A stretch of DNA of 64,000 nt from Streptomyces niger (GTDB lineage Bacteria > Actinomycetota > Actinomycetes > Streptomycetales > Streptomycetaceae), in assembly GCF_000718305.1 (NCBI RefSeq), contig NZ_JOFQ01000023.1, positions 62,001 to 126,000 of the forward strand. Direction: 5' to 3'. The stretch's first letter is position 1; each line of letters starts with the position of its first letter. A program made the translations under genes and the position numbers. Under the pieces are notes generated by a model. It worked only from the letters and a program-made list of their open reading frames with translations, searched no databases and had not been told where the DNA came from. Positions 54,897-63,678 of this stretch are shown piece after piece.

Positions 54897-55241
54897 TTAC
54901 TTCAGCAGGCCGATCTTCTTGCCGTAGGCCCAGCCCTTCGCGTTCTTGTGGGTCCCGGACTGCACCTTGCCGTAGATCCAGGACGTGTGCCCCTTGGTGT
55001 ACTCGCAGAGGTAGTAGAACTTCGTCCCCTTGGACAAGGTGCCCTTCGCGGAGTACTTGGTGCCGGGCCCGGTGCGCAGGGCTGCCTTCTTCAGGACGTC
55101 GAATTGGACGTTGGAGTAGTCCCAGTTGCACTTCGAGCTGCCGACGGCGGTGGCTGCCGGGGCCGTGGCGACGGCGCCGCCGGCCAGAATGACGGTCGCG
55201 GCGAGAGTGGTCATTCCTCGTCCGAACAGAGACTGTCGCAA
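54897..55241 (-). CDS. Secreted SH3-like protein
   Basis: A 114-residue secreted protein. A signal peptide (LAATVILAGGAVATAPAATA) precedes a small bacterial-SH3-like domain: ALRTGPGTKYSAKGTLSKGT, then KFYYLCEYTKGHTSWIYGKV and the ending GWAYGKKIGLLK. Two cysteines may form a disulfide. Such domains bind cell-wall glycans or peptides. It converges on the kinase gene with a shared terminator. Confidence 0.85.
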   Translation of the reverse strand: MRQSLFGRGMTTLAATVILAGGAVATAPAATAVGSSKCNWDYSNVQFDVLKKAALRTGPGTKYSAKGTLSKGTKFYYLCEYTKGHTSWIYGKVQSGTHKNAKGWAYGKKIGLLK

Positions 55242-55765
55242 GACATTCCCCCTTACTACGAAGCGCGGCGCGGTGGATGTTCCGTACGGGATGTCGTCCC
55301 GTACCGCGCGTCGCGCTGTCCTTGCTGGTCAGTTGAGCAGCTGAGCTTAACCCGACCGTTCGCATGCGCCTCGACTGCCCCAGTGTTGGCACCGTCGAAG
55401 CGGCGTGAGCGAGGGGTGTGTGAGGCGGGGAGGGGCGAGCGTGCATGAGGGTGCCGCCGACCACCCGGCGTGGGTGGCGCACAGGACCGGAACGGCCAGT
55501 CGTCCACGCGAATTACACGCGAGCCACATGCGCGAGGCAGTCATCCGTCCGGGCCCCGATCAGGCACGGCAGCCTCCACGCGCCCGGCGGAAAGGCAGAG
55601 GCGCGTCAGGCCCACGCGGACCTCTGATCTGCTGAGGCAGGAGAGCGGCCGCAGCCTTCCCCGTCTCACCGACCCCCGACCTCGGCCAGCGCGTTCTACG
55701 AGGCGGGGCGGGGGCCTCATATGGCGGCCTACTTCGTCCCTGCCGGCTCTTATAGGCTGGCGCGC
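55242..55765. other. Intergenic, nothing recognised
   Basis: About 520 bases, the divergent region of the SH3-like and HIT genes. Short frames only; no repeat array. Confidence 0.45.
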
Positions 55766-56272
55766 ATGGATGTCTCGGGGTGTCTTGGGTGCGACCTCCT
55801 CACCGGGCGCCGGGAGTTGCCCGGGGGCGTCCTGCACGAAACCACTGCCTGGGTGGTGAACCACGTTGTCGGCCCGATGAATGTCGGCACCTTGATCGTC
55901 GGTCCGCGGGAGCACATCGTGTCCGTCGCGGAACTCGACGACGCGGCAGCGGCGGAGCTCGGCCCCTTGCTACGCGATACCGCTCAGGTTGTGGAGACGC
56001 TGTGCCATCCTGAGCAAACTTACGTCTGCACGTGGTCGCACGGCCGCGACTCGCGCAAGCACCTGCACATCGTGGTCCAACCGGTGACCGCGGAGGTACG
56101 GGCCCAGTACGGCGGTCTACGCTCCGAACAGCTCCAGGCCCGGATGCTGGCGGACGGCGACGAGCCGGACATCACGGAAGTCGAGCAGTTCTGCGAGCGG
56201 GCCCGCGAACTGTTCCGAGACCTCCCCACCGACAACAGCGCCCCACTCCAAGCGCCCCAGTCCAAGCGATGA
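55766..56272 (+). CDS. HIT-family protein with altered triad
   Basis: A 168-residue HIT-superfamily protein: CLGCDLLTGRRELPGGVLHE, GPMNVGTLIVGPREHIVSVA, and RKHLHIVVQPVTAEV. The HIT motif HxHxHxx here reads His-Leu-His-Ile-Val-Val-Gln: the nucleophilic middle His is kept but the third His is Val. It may still hydrolyse or bind nucleotides, with changed activity. The N-terminal CxxC could bind zinc. ATG 55766 is preferred over the upstream ATG because similarity begins there. Confidence 0.82.
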   Translation: MDVSGCLGCDLLTGRRELPGGVLHETTAWVVNHVVGPMNVGTLIVGPREHIVSVAELDDAAAAELGPLLRDTAQVVETLCHPEQTYVCTWSHGRDSRKHLHIVVQPVTAEVRAQYGGLRSEQLQARMLADGDEPDITEVEQFCERARELFRDLPTDNSAPLQAPQSKR

Positions 56273-56578
56273 GCGAACGCTCAGTCCCGTTCATGCCGGA
56301 CGCCATGTTTCCAAAGACAGCCACGGCAGCAAGAAAACGGGCTGGGTGTACTCCAAGTGGCTCAGCTGGGCTGGCTGCAGCTCCGCATCGGCGCCGCCTC
56401 CGCGCACACCGCGCAGGGCGGCGCCGTGGCGTTGCCGGCCCGGATGCCCAGCTCGGCGGCCCCAGCCGATACGCAGTGAAAACGAAGCCCGTGACCGCGC
56501 GTGGATGACCAGCGGACCGGTCCACGCGACTCCAGGGAGCCACGTAGACCGGCCGCTGTCAGGAGGGGTCGAGCGACG
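56273..56578. other. Intergenic, nothing recognised
   Basis: Converging 3' ends of the HIT and cold-shock genes. No clear hairpin seen. Confidence 0.4.
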
Positions 56579-56782
56579 TCAGGCGAGGGTGATGTTCTCC
56601 GCCTGGGGGCCCTTCTGGCCCTGGGTGACGTCGAAGGTCACGGCCTGGCCTTCCTGCAGCTCACGGAAGCCAGTGGCGTTGATGTTGGAGTAGTGCGCGA
56701 AGACGTCCGGTCCGCCGCCGTCCTGCGCGATGAAGCCGAAGCCCTTTTCGGAGTTGAACCACTTAACGGTTCCGCTGGCCAT
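56579..56782 (-). CDS. cspA: Cold-shock protein
   Basis: A 67-residue CspA-family OB-fold protein: [20 protein letters not shown] (RNP1 KGFGFI), DVFAHYSNI (RNP2 VFAHY), and the end [11 protein letters not shown]. It binds single-stranded RNA and DNA. ATG 56782 with GAGAGG upstream; a longer frame has no support. It is the only housekeeping-like gene in this part of the window, though Streptomyces carry many csp copies. Confidence 0.95.
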   Translation of the reverse strand: MASGTVKWFNSEKGFGFIAQDGGGPDVFAHYSNINATGFRELQEGQAVTFDVTQGQKGPQAENITLA

Positions 56783-57310
56783 GCTCGTGCCTCTCAATCG
56801 TTGTCGGGTCCGCACCGCGCGGCCCGGAGGTGATCGCCCTGGTCCGGCACTGCACAGCAAGGCGCCCGCGCCAGGGCGCGGGCAGGGACTGCGAACCACG
56901 ACAGCTGCCACTGACGCTACATGCCGGAACCGCCCACCACCAGAGAGCGACGATCTTCAGCCATCAGAAGCGGCCATCATCGGCTCGCGTATGCCCGGCA
57001 CCGGGACCACTCACCCGGTCCGCAACCCGGTCCGCAACCTGGGCCGCGACCGGACTGCGCATCGTGCGCTCGGGAAACACCGGCCGGATGCCGGTTCGCA
57101 TACCGCTTGGCTACTCGGCGCCATATGGGTGAACCTGACCGAACAGCTGCGTCCACTGTCCACTGAAGACCGGCGAGGACCGGGCCGCCTCCCGCCACAG
57201 GGCTGAGGACCGCCACAGATGTCGGCGTCGCCACTGAGCCAGACCTCTCCGGCCCTCCACGGCCTTCCACGACCCTCCATGGCCTTCCACGGCTCGCACC
57301 GGAGGAGCGC
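56783..57310. other. Intergenic, nothing recognised
   Basis: Upstream of the cold-shock gene; a long 5' leader is usual for csp transcripts. cctccacggccttccacgac-like 10-base units recur near 57255-57295. Confidence 0.45.
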
Positions 57311-57640
57311 GTGCTGCAGGAGTGGGCCGGCGCCATGGCCAGCACCCTCGACATCTCTCGATGGGCACACCGCATCGAGAAGTCCGATGATCCGACGGTC
57401 CGTTACGTTCGCATCGCCCTGGAGACCGTGGAGCCCAATCGCCCTGACGCCAACGAACCCGAAAACGAGGCTCGCGGCGGCCCCACCCCGCGCCAATTGC
57501 ACGCCGCCCTGCTCGAGGAGCGCAAGCGGGGCCCGGACCTCCGGCTCACCTTCGGCGCCCGAACCGAGCGCGCCCTCAGGGCCTGGCTCGGCAGCCCCGA
57601 CCGGGCTTGGCGCAAGATCACCGGTCACGGCCTCGATGAG
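57311..57640 (+). other. Open stretch in frame with the TetR gene, possible gene fragment
   Basis: The frame runs without stop into the TetR gene: GAMASTLDISRWAHRIEKSD, then TVRYVRIALETVEPNRPDAN and LRLTFGARTERALRAWLGSP. The composition is protein-like, unlike random GC-rich frames, but I recognise no family, and the sequence just before the TetR ATG carries an operator. Probably debris of another gene. Confidence 0.35.
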
Positions 57641-57718
57641 TACCAAGCCCTCCCCCATCGTAAGGACGACAACACCGGGCCAGTTCACGGACCGCCCGCC
57701 CACTCGCATCCACCATAC

Positions 57719-57737
57719 TTTAACGCTCGTTCCATAA
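57719..57737 (-). promoter_or_regulatory. TetR operator, copy 1 (autoregulation)
   Basis: The minus strand reads TTATGGAACGAGCGTTAAA, centred about 27 bases before the TetR ATG, with AACG-CT-CGTT symmetry. It matches 16 of 19 positions of the site before the MFS gene. Confidence 0.75.
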
Positions 57738-57754
57738 CTGCTACGCTTCCGATC

Positions 57755-58333
57755 ATGCCTCGCCCCAAGGGGTTCGACCCCCAGCACGCGCTCGAAGCGG
57801 CCATGACCACCTTCTGGAACAAGGGGTACGCCGCCACCTCAGCCCAAGACCTGGTCGACAGCACCGGGCTCGGCAGGGGCAGCTTGTACAACACCTTCCG
57901 CAGCAAACACGTCCTGTTCGAGGCTGCACTGCGCCAGTACGAGGCGGTATGGACGGCTCGCCAAGTGGACGTACTGGAGGGCGACGGCCCCGTCCGGGAG
58001 CGACTCCGCACGGTCTTGATGACTGTCGTCGACGAGGAATCGACCGACACACCCGAGCACCGGGGGTGCCTGGCAGTGAACTCCGCTTTGGAGCTGGCCG
58101 GCCAGGACCAGGAAGTGACCACACTCGTCCGACGCATCTTCACACGCATGGAAGACGCGTTGTGCGCGGCCATCCAGCGTGGACAGCGCGACGGCGAGAT
58201 CGACAAGGGGCAGGACGCCCGGGGTCTGGCGCAGTACGTGCTCAACTCCATGTACGGACTGCGGGTTCTGGGCAAGACCGCCGATCGCACATCGCTCACC
58301 GGGATCGTCGACAGGGTCCTGCAGACCCTGTAG
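57755..58333 (+). CDS. TetR-family transcriptional regulator
   Basis: A 192-residue TetR regulator: KGFDPQHALEAAMTTFWNKG, then YAATSAQDLVDSTGLGRGSL and YNTFRSKHVLFEAALRQYE. The C-terminal EHRGCLAVNSALELAGQDQE places it in the TetR_C group with a conserved GCL. ATG 57755 starts the conserved region. Matching operators lie before this gene and before the next gene, an MFS exporter, so it very likely represses both. Confidence 0.92.
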   Translation: MPRPKGFDPQHALEAAMTTFWNKGYAATSAQDLVDSTGLGRGSLYNTFRSKHVLFEAALRQYEAVWTARQVDVLEGDGPVRERLRTVLMTVVDEESTDTPEHRGCLAVNSALELAGQDQEVTTLVRRIFTRMEDALCAAIQRGQRDGEIDKGQDARGLAQYVLNSMYGLRVLGKTADRTSLTGIVDRVLQTL

Positions 58334-58336
58334 GGG

Positions 58337-58369
58337 CACTGCTGCGGCACTACTGCGGCACTGCTGCGG
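58337..58369. repeat. 11-bp tandem array (x3)
   Basis: cactgctgcgg, cactactgcgg, cactgctgcgg directly after the TetR stop codon. Confidence 0.93.
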
Positions 58370-58411
58370 CACAACGGCCGACCACGGCGTCGGCCGTTTT
58401 CTTCGAACCAA

Positions 58412-58430
58412 TTCTGGAACGATTGTTAAA
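58412..58430 (+). promoter_or_regulatory. TetR operator, copy 2 (MFS promoter)
   Basis: TTCTGGAACGATTGTTAAA, about 20 bases before the MFS start, is the direct counterpart of the inverted site at 57719-57737. Confidence 0.75.
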
Positions 58431-58450
58431 TTATGAGGCAAGGAGTGGTG

Positions 58451-59656
58451 ATGCCTGTCGCCGTGTACGTCCTCGGCCTGACCGTGTTCTGCATCGGGAC
58501 AACCGAGTTCATGATTTCCGGGTTACTGCCGGACCTGGCCCAGGACCTGTCCGTATCGGTCCCCTCGGTGGGGCTGCTGATCTCCGGCTACGCGCTGGGC
58601 GTGGTGGTCGGAGGCCCCGTACTGACGGTCGCCGCGTTACGGATCCACCGCAAGACAGCACTGACCGGGCTGCTGTTGCTTTTCGTGGTGGGACAGACCA
58701 TGGGGGCGGTGGCCTCTGGTTACGGCATGCTGATGGCCGGGCGGGTGATTGCCGCGCTGGCGCAGGGTGCCTTTTTCGGCATCGGCTCCGTGGTGGCCGT
58801 CGACCTGGCAGGACCTCAGCAGCGAGCCCGAGCATTGGCGATCATGTTCGCCGGCCTGACGGTGGCCAACGTACTCGGGGTGCCGGCAGGCACGTTCTTG
58901 AGTCAGCACGCGGGGTGGCGGGCCAGCTTCTGGGTGGTGGATGCACTGGCCACCATGGCGCTGATAGGAGTGTCCCTCCTCGTGCCGCGCCGCCCCAATG
59001 AACCACATGTCGGAGTGGGTGCGGAGCTCGCCGCGTTCCGCAATCCGCGAGTGTGGGTGGCGCTGGCGACCTCCATGCTGACGCAAGCAGCCATCTTCTG
59101 CTGCTTCAGCTACCTCTCACCTCTCCTCACCGACGTCAGTGGTTTCCCTGAAGACGCAGTTCCGCTGCTGCTCGTCCTCTTCGGCGTGGGATGCTTCGCG
59201 GGCAGCGTCGTGGGCGGCAAGTTCGCGGACCGCCACCTGCTGCCCAACCTGTACGTCGGTATCGGTGCCATGGCCCTTACCCTGGCGCTGCTGGCCGTCA
59301 CCGCGCACCACCGCATCGCGACGGTGGCGGTCATCGCAGCGTTCGGCGTGGCCGCCTTCTCCATCAATCCGGCCCTCCAAGCACAGGTCATGCGGGAGGC
59401 CGGGCGCGCTCCGACCCTGGCCACCACCACCAACACCTCGGCTTTCAACGTCGGCAACACGATTGGTCCATGGCTTGGCGGCAGCGCCATCAGTGCTCAC
59501 CTGGGTTACACGGCGCCCGCCTGGGCCGGCGCTCTGCTGGCCTTGGCGGGACTGGGGGCAGCTGCCGTCTCCGGTGTACTGCACCGTCGTGCCACGCCTG
59601 TCGAAGAACACAGTACGGAGAGTCTGGTGCCTACCCGACTCGCCAAGACCGGGTGA
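58451..59656 (+). CDS. MFS exporter (DHA1 type)
   Basis: A 401-residue, 12-helix major facilitator. The opening MPVAVYVLGLTVFCIGTTEF recalls the Cmx/CmrA chloramphenicol exporters and AraJ-like proteins. The loop 2-3 region is degenerate (LRIHRKTALTGLLLL), and helix 5 has the antiporter motif GVPAGTFLSQHAGWRASFW. It should be a proton-driven drug or metabolite exporter. ATG 58451 follows AAGGAG; ATG 58433 is an alternative. Controlled, by inference, by the upstream TetR. Confidence 0.9.
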   Translation: MPVAVYVLGLTVFCIGTTEFMISGLLPDLAQDLSVSVPSVGLLISGYALGVVVGGPVLTVAALRIHRKTALTGLLLLFVVGQTMGAVASGYGMLMAGRVIAALAQGAFFGIGSVVAVDLAGPQQRARALAIMFAGLTVANVLGVPAGTFLSQHAGWRASFWVVDALATMALIGVSLLVPRRPNEPHVGVGAELAAFRNPRVWVALATSMLTQAAIFCCFSYLSPLLTDVSGFPEDAVPLLLVLFGVGCFAGSVVGGKFADRHLLPNLYVGIGAMALTLALLAVTAHHRIATVAVIAAFGVAAFSINPALQAQVMREAGRAPTLATTTNTSAFNVGNTIGPWLGGSAISAHLGYTAPAWAGALLALAGLGAAAVSGVLHRRATPVEEHSTESLVPTRLAKTG

Positions 59657-59827
59657 GGCAGCGGGGTTTCGGGCTGCCTGCCCCCTCCCATCCCTCGAAC
59701 CCAACCCTCGGGTCTCACCCCTCGGGTCTCACCCCTCGGGTCTCATCCCTCGAACCCAACCCTCGAAATCCCATCCCTCACACCGCACACCTCGAACCGC
59801 ATATCTCGAACCGCAAGGAGTGAATCA
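59657..59827. repeat. CCCTCGGGTCTCA tandem array
   Basis: The 13-base unit ccctcgggtctca occurs three times (about 59708-59747), flanked by related ccctcgaaccc and cctcgaaccgca units up to the start of the next gene. Confidence 0.88.
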
Positions 59828-60705
59828 ATGACCACCACCCAGCCGATCATCGCGGTGCTGGGCACCGGCATCATCGGAGCACCTGTCGCCCGTAACCTGA
59901 GCAGAAGCGGCTTCACCGTGCGGCGTGGAACCGCAGTCGGCACAAGGTCGAGGCGCTGGCCGCCGACGGGGTGTACGCCGCTGCCACCCCGGCCGAGGCG
60001 GTCCAGGGCGCGGACGTCGTCCTGACCGTCCTCAACGACGGCGCCCGTGTGCTTCAGACCATCGAAGCGGCCGCACCACGCCTTGCGGAGGGCACCATTT
60101 GGCTGCAACTCAGCACCGTAGGCGAGGTTGTTGACGAGTTGGCCGAGCACGCCACCAAGGCAGGACTGGTCTTCGTCGACGCCCCCGTACAGGGCACCCG
60201 GCAACCGGCCGAGTTGGGCAAACTCGTAGTCATGGCCGCCGGGCCCACTGATGATGTGCGCCCCACTCTGCAGCCGCTCTTCGATGCCATCGGCTCGCGC
60301 ACCGTGTGGATCGGTGAGGACGGCACCACCGGCAAGGCCAGCCGCTTGAAGCTGGTCCTCAACACCTGGGTGATCGCACTGACCCATGGCGTGGGCGAGG
60401 CCCTCGCTCTGGCCGAGCAGCTCGATGTGGACCCGCAGCAGTTCGTCGACATCGTCACCGGCGGGCCGATGGACAACGGCTACTTCCAGGGCAAATCCGC
60501 CGCCATCCTCTCGGGCGACTACACCACGAGTTTTTCGGTGGACAACGCTGCGAAAGACGCACGACTGGTCCTGGATGCCGCGCGGCGCACCGGCATCCGC
60601 ATGGAAACCGTCGAAGCCGGCCACCAGCGATTCGCACGTGCCTCTGCCCAAGGACACGGCGCCAAGGACATGGCCGCCGGATACTCCGCCAGCTTCAGCA
60701 CCTGA
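59828..60705 (+). pseudogene. Beta-hydroxyacid dehydrogenase-like gene, one-base deletion
   Basis: ATG 59828 starts TTTQPIIAVLGTGIIGAPVA (GxGxxG Rossmann) then RNLSRSGFTVR. Near 59922 one base is missing. In the next frame the protein continues WNRSRHKVEALAADGVYAAA, LQLSTVGEVVDELAEHATKA, FVDAPVQGTRQPAELGKLVV, the catalytic-Lys region GKASRLKLVLNTWVIALTHG, and KDARLVLDAARRTGI. With one base restored it is a complete 290-residue NAD(P)-dependent enzyme of the 3-hydroxyisobutyrate dehydrogenase/imine reductase family. It may be a recent mutation or a sequencing error. Confidence 0.88.
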
Positions 60706-61064
60706 AATCGCCGCGAACCGAGCCGTGGCCATCCCCACCCACTGTGGGGGGGTGGCCCGCCCGGCACCAGCCTTCGGCACGGGACCGTGAACGGACTCGG
60801 TCGCTCAACGAGCCACGGGCCACAGGTCACGGGGCCGCGGGCTACGGGCTACGGGCTACGGGCTACGGGCTACGGGGCAGGCTGAAGCGTCGCCGTGCGA
60901 CGGAGCGAAGTGACCCGGTCGGGAGTTGCACGCCCCGAACCTGAAGAACTCTTCAGCGTTTCAGGTTGTGTTCAGGTTCCGTTCGGCACTGTGGTGATCA
61001 TCGGGAGGGCGCGACAAGGCCCGCCGACGAACCACACCGCGACATGAACCGGAGGAACGTCTCC
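60706..61064. other. Intergenic with 7-bp array and PepSY promoter
   Basis: gggctac repeats five times at about 60838-60873. The PepSY promoter element follows at 60960. Confidence 0.55.
60960..60981 (+). promoter_or_regulatory. 11-bp direct repeats, OmpR-type site
   Basis: TTCAGGTTGTG is followed directly by TTCAGGTTCCG, with a third weaker half TTCGGC. Head-to-tail 11-base spacing is typical for OmpR/PhoB-family response regulators. It lies about 85 bases before the PepSY gene. Confidence 0.5.
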
Positions 61065-61814
61065 ATGAAGGCCACCACCAAGCGCACGCTCGCCCCTCGC
61101 GCCATCGTCCTCGGTACGGCCGCCGCCGTCGCACTGATCGGCAGCACGGGCGCCGTGACCGCCTTCGCGAACGGCGACGCCCCGGCCCCGCACTCCCCGA
61201 CACCGCACTCCTCGGTTCAGCACTCCTCGGTCCAGCTCTCCCAGAGCGAGCGCCACCTGGACGACACCGCCAAGGACCGTGCGCAGGTCAAGGCCGACAA
61301 GGTCGGCCAGTCCCAGGCCACCGCCAAGGCCCTCAAGGCCGTCTCCGGCACCGCGACCTCCGCCGAACTCGACACCACGGACCGTGGCGGCTCCCTCATC
61401 TGGGAGGTCGACGTCCTCGGCAAGGACCACAAGGAGCACCAGGTCACCATCGACGCCGGGAACGGCAAGGTTCTCAACCAGCACACCGATCGCGACGACG
61501 ACGCCGCCCAGGACGCCGCTGAGGTCCAGGCCCAGGTCAAGGCCGACAAGACGGGCCACAACAAGGCCACTGACAGGGCCCTGAAGGCGGTCCCCGGCAC
61601 CGTGGTGTCCTACAGCCTCGATGACAACGACCGAGACGGCTCCACCGTCTGGGAGGTCGACATCCTCGGCAAGGACCACAAGAGCTACGACGTCACCATC
61701 GACGCCGCCAACGGCAAGCTCCTCAACCAGCACGTCGACCACGACGACCAGGGCGACCAGGGCGACCAGCGCGATCAGGACGACAACCACGGTGACCACG
61801 GCGACGACGACTAG
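61065..61814 (+). CDS. Secreted protein with two PepSY domains
   Basis: A 249-residue secreted protein. A signal peptide (LAPRAIVLGTAAAVALIGST, cut near AFA) is followed by a His/Ser spacer and two PepSY repeats. Each has the form SLIWEVDVLGKDHKEHQVTI then DAGNGKVLN (second copy STVWEVDILGKDHKSYDVTI). The C-terminal tail is an Asp/Gln/His stretch of nine-base repeats and may bind metal. PepSY domains often inhibit proteases or modulate wall enzymes. GGAGGAAC precedes ATG 61065. Confidence 0.9.
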   Translation: MKATTKRTLAPRAIVLGTAAAVALIGSTGAVTAFANGDAPAPHSPTPHSSVQHSSVQLSQSERHLDDTAKDRAQVKADKVGQSQATAKALKAVSGTATSAELDTTDRGGSLIWEVDVLGKDHKEHQVTIDAGNGKVLNQHTDRDDDAAQDAAEVQAQVKADKTGHNKATDRALKAVPGTVVSYSLDDNDRDGSTVWEVDILGKDHKSYDVTIDAANGKLLNQHVDHDDQGDQGDQRDQDDNHGDHGDDD

Positions 61815-62160
61815 TCAGGCATCGGGGCACCCATCTGAAGCCTTCGGCCGCTCGGGGCCGTGTGGCTCCGGTACGCCGAAAGTTCGACCCCCCAGCTTCC
61901 GCGATCCCGCACGAACAGGAATTCGTCGATCCGGGTGCGCGAGTACGAGTACGCGGCTAGCATGATCGTGCACGGCCTGGCGCGCGGTGCATCCCCCGTC
62001 ATCGCGCACCAGGCCTGCTTTCGTTCTCATGCCACGACGGCCACGACAACGACGTAGAGACTGGCAACGGCACAGAGGCCTTCGACGCAGCCGTGCCTTC
62101 CTTTTGAGTCGCGGGCCCCTATCGGTCGCCATCGATCGCTATCTATTGCCATCGACTACC
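61815..62160. other. Intergenic, nothing recognised
   Basis: Converging 3' ends. Short frames only. Confidence 0.4.
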
Positions 62161-62685
62161 TCAGAGTGCGAACAGGGGCTCGTAGGGCTCTCCCTCTGCC
62201 GTGAGGATGAGGACGAAGTCCTTTCCGATTCCCGAGGCCACCTGCCGCAACCGGGCCAAGGCATCTTTCTCATCTGGGAGGGCGAGGCCGAGAGTCGTGG
62301 CAGCGCGACCAGCTCTGGCGGCGAGGTCCGGTATGTCCGCCAGGTACTCGGCCGCGAGCTCGCGGCTCTCCTCGGCGGTGAACTTCTGGCAGCCGCGCCA
62401 CCACGGGGCCACCAGCAGGAGTTGCAGGAGTTCCGGTAGCCCAATTGCGACCAGTGCCGCGCCGCCTTCGGAATCCGCGTACAGGATAGGCCGCTCCTCA
62501 CCGCCGTCGCCGCAGAAGAAGAACGTGCCACCGGTGCCGTCACCCGCGAACCCCTCCAACGCGACACCCGACGCGAGATGGACATCCTCGACATGATCGT
62601 ATCGATCCAGGTCGAAGTCGCCGGACAAAGCGAGGAAGTGAGCGGCCTCCTCGGACTCTCGGACGGCACTGAGCAGTGATTTCAT
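62161..62685 (-). CDS. SUKH-like hypothetical protein
   Basis: A 174-residue acidic cytosolic protein: ESEEAAHFLALSGDFDLDRY, TFFFCGDGGEERPILYADSE, and VASGIGKDFVLILTAEGEPY. The pattern of Gly-rich turns and acidic strands recalls the SMI1/KNR4 (SUKH) group, many of which are immunity proteins, but similarity is weak and no toxin gene lies nearby. ATG 62685 has AAGG upstream. Confidence 0.6.
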   Translation of the reverse strand: MKSLLSAVRESEEAAHFLALSGDFDLDRYDHVEDVHLASGVALEGFAGDGTGGTFFFCGDGGEERPILYADSEGGAALVAIGLPELLQLLLVAPWWRGCQKFTAEESRELAAEYLADIPDLAARAGRAATTLGLALPDEKDALARLRQVASGIGKDFVLILTAEGEPYEPLFAL

Positions 62686-63002
62686 ACCCGGCACCTTACG
62701 GATGGCCGGCCAATGAGCAGATAGCGGGTCAGCGAGCAGATAGCCGGTCAGCGAACCAGCACCGAGCAAGCTGAGCGTCGCTGCGGGGCGTATCCCCGCA
62801 CACGCCTCTTCCCAGGTCAGCCGACGACGCCGGGCAGGTCCATCGCGTTGTGACTGCTGACAGCTGACAGCTGACAGCTGACAGCTCACGACTGATCTTG
62901 TTGGTTGACACCACTCTGAGGGTTGCTGAAGTGCTGCCGAAGACGTACCGGATTCCTGCCGTGCCTGTTGCCACAGCCCGCACAGCGCTACCGTCGGATC
63001 CC
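62686..63002. other. Intergenic with CTGACAG array
   Basis: ctgacag repeats about five times at 62852-62888. It is the divergent promoter region of the SUKH-like and TmrB-like genes. Confidence 0.55.
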
Positions 63003-63524
63003 GTGATCGTATGGCTGAACGGCACCCACGGCGCAGGCAAGACGACAACCAGTGCACTGGTGCAGCAATTGCTCCCGGATTCACGGGTGTTCGACGCCGA
63101 GAAGGTCGGCGAGACACTCATGGACATCAGGCCGGGGCTGCCCGCGACGGACAACTTCCAACACTGGCCACCATGGCGGCCGCTCGTGGTCGAGACTGCC
63201 CGCCGCGTACTCGACTACACCGGTGGCATCCTGGTGATCCCCATGACCGTACTAGTCGAGCAGTACTGGCGCGAGATCAGCACCGGTCTCGCCGAACATG
63301 CCATTCCAGTACGGCACTTCGTCCTCCACGCCGATCAGGAGACCCTCCGAGGACGCATCGAGGGGGACACCGTTCTTGGCCCCTCGACATTCCGTCTCAA
63401 CTACCTTGAGCCCTACGCCGAGGCCGCCCGCACGTGGCTACACGGCGAAGCCGAGGTCATCGACACCACGCACCTCACGCCCGCCCAGGCCGCCCTGCAG
63501 ATCGCAGCTGCCGTCAAGAGTTGA
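63003..63524 (+). CDS. TmrB-like ATP-binding protein
   Basis: A 173-residue P-loop protein: VIVWLNGTHGAGKTTTSALV is Walker A, and VFDAEKVGETLMDI, NFQHWPPWRPLVVETARRVL and GILVIPMTVLVEQYWREIST line up with Bacillus subtilis TmrB (tunicamycin resistance). It probably is a small-molecule kinase or ATP-dependent binding protein. GTG 63003 starts exactly at the conserved VIVWLNG; upstream in-frame starts exist. Single gene. Confidence 0.85.
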   Translation: MIVWLNGTHGAGKTTTSALVQQLLPDSRVFDAEKVGETLMDIRPGLPATDNFQHWPPWRPLVVETARRVLDYTGGILVIPMTVLVEQYWREISTGLAEHAIPVRHFVLHADQETLRGRIEGDTVLGPSTFRLNYLEPYAEAARTWLHGEAEVIDTTHLTPAQAALQIAAAVKS

Positions 63525-63678
63525 CGTCCAGCCGCCGCGCGAAACAGGCGCGGCGGCAACGGAGAGCGCCTTCTGACGTTAAGCAGTGCGAAGAGAAGAA
63601 CGGAGTTCATGAACGTTACGGCGCGATGCCGAGGTGGGAGCAACCGGGTCGGCTGGTCCGGAGATGCGTCGAACTCTG

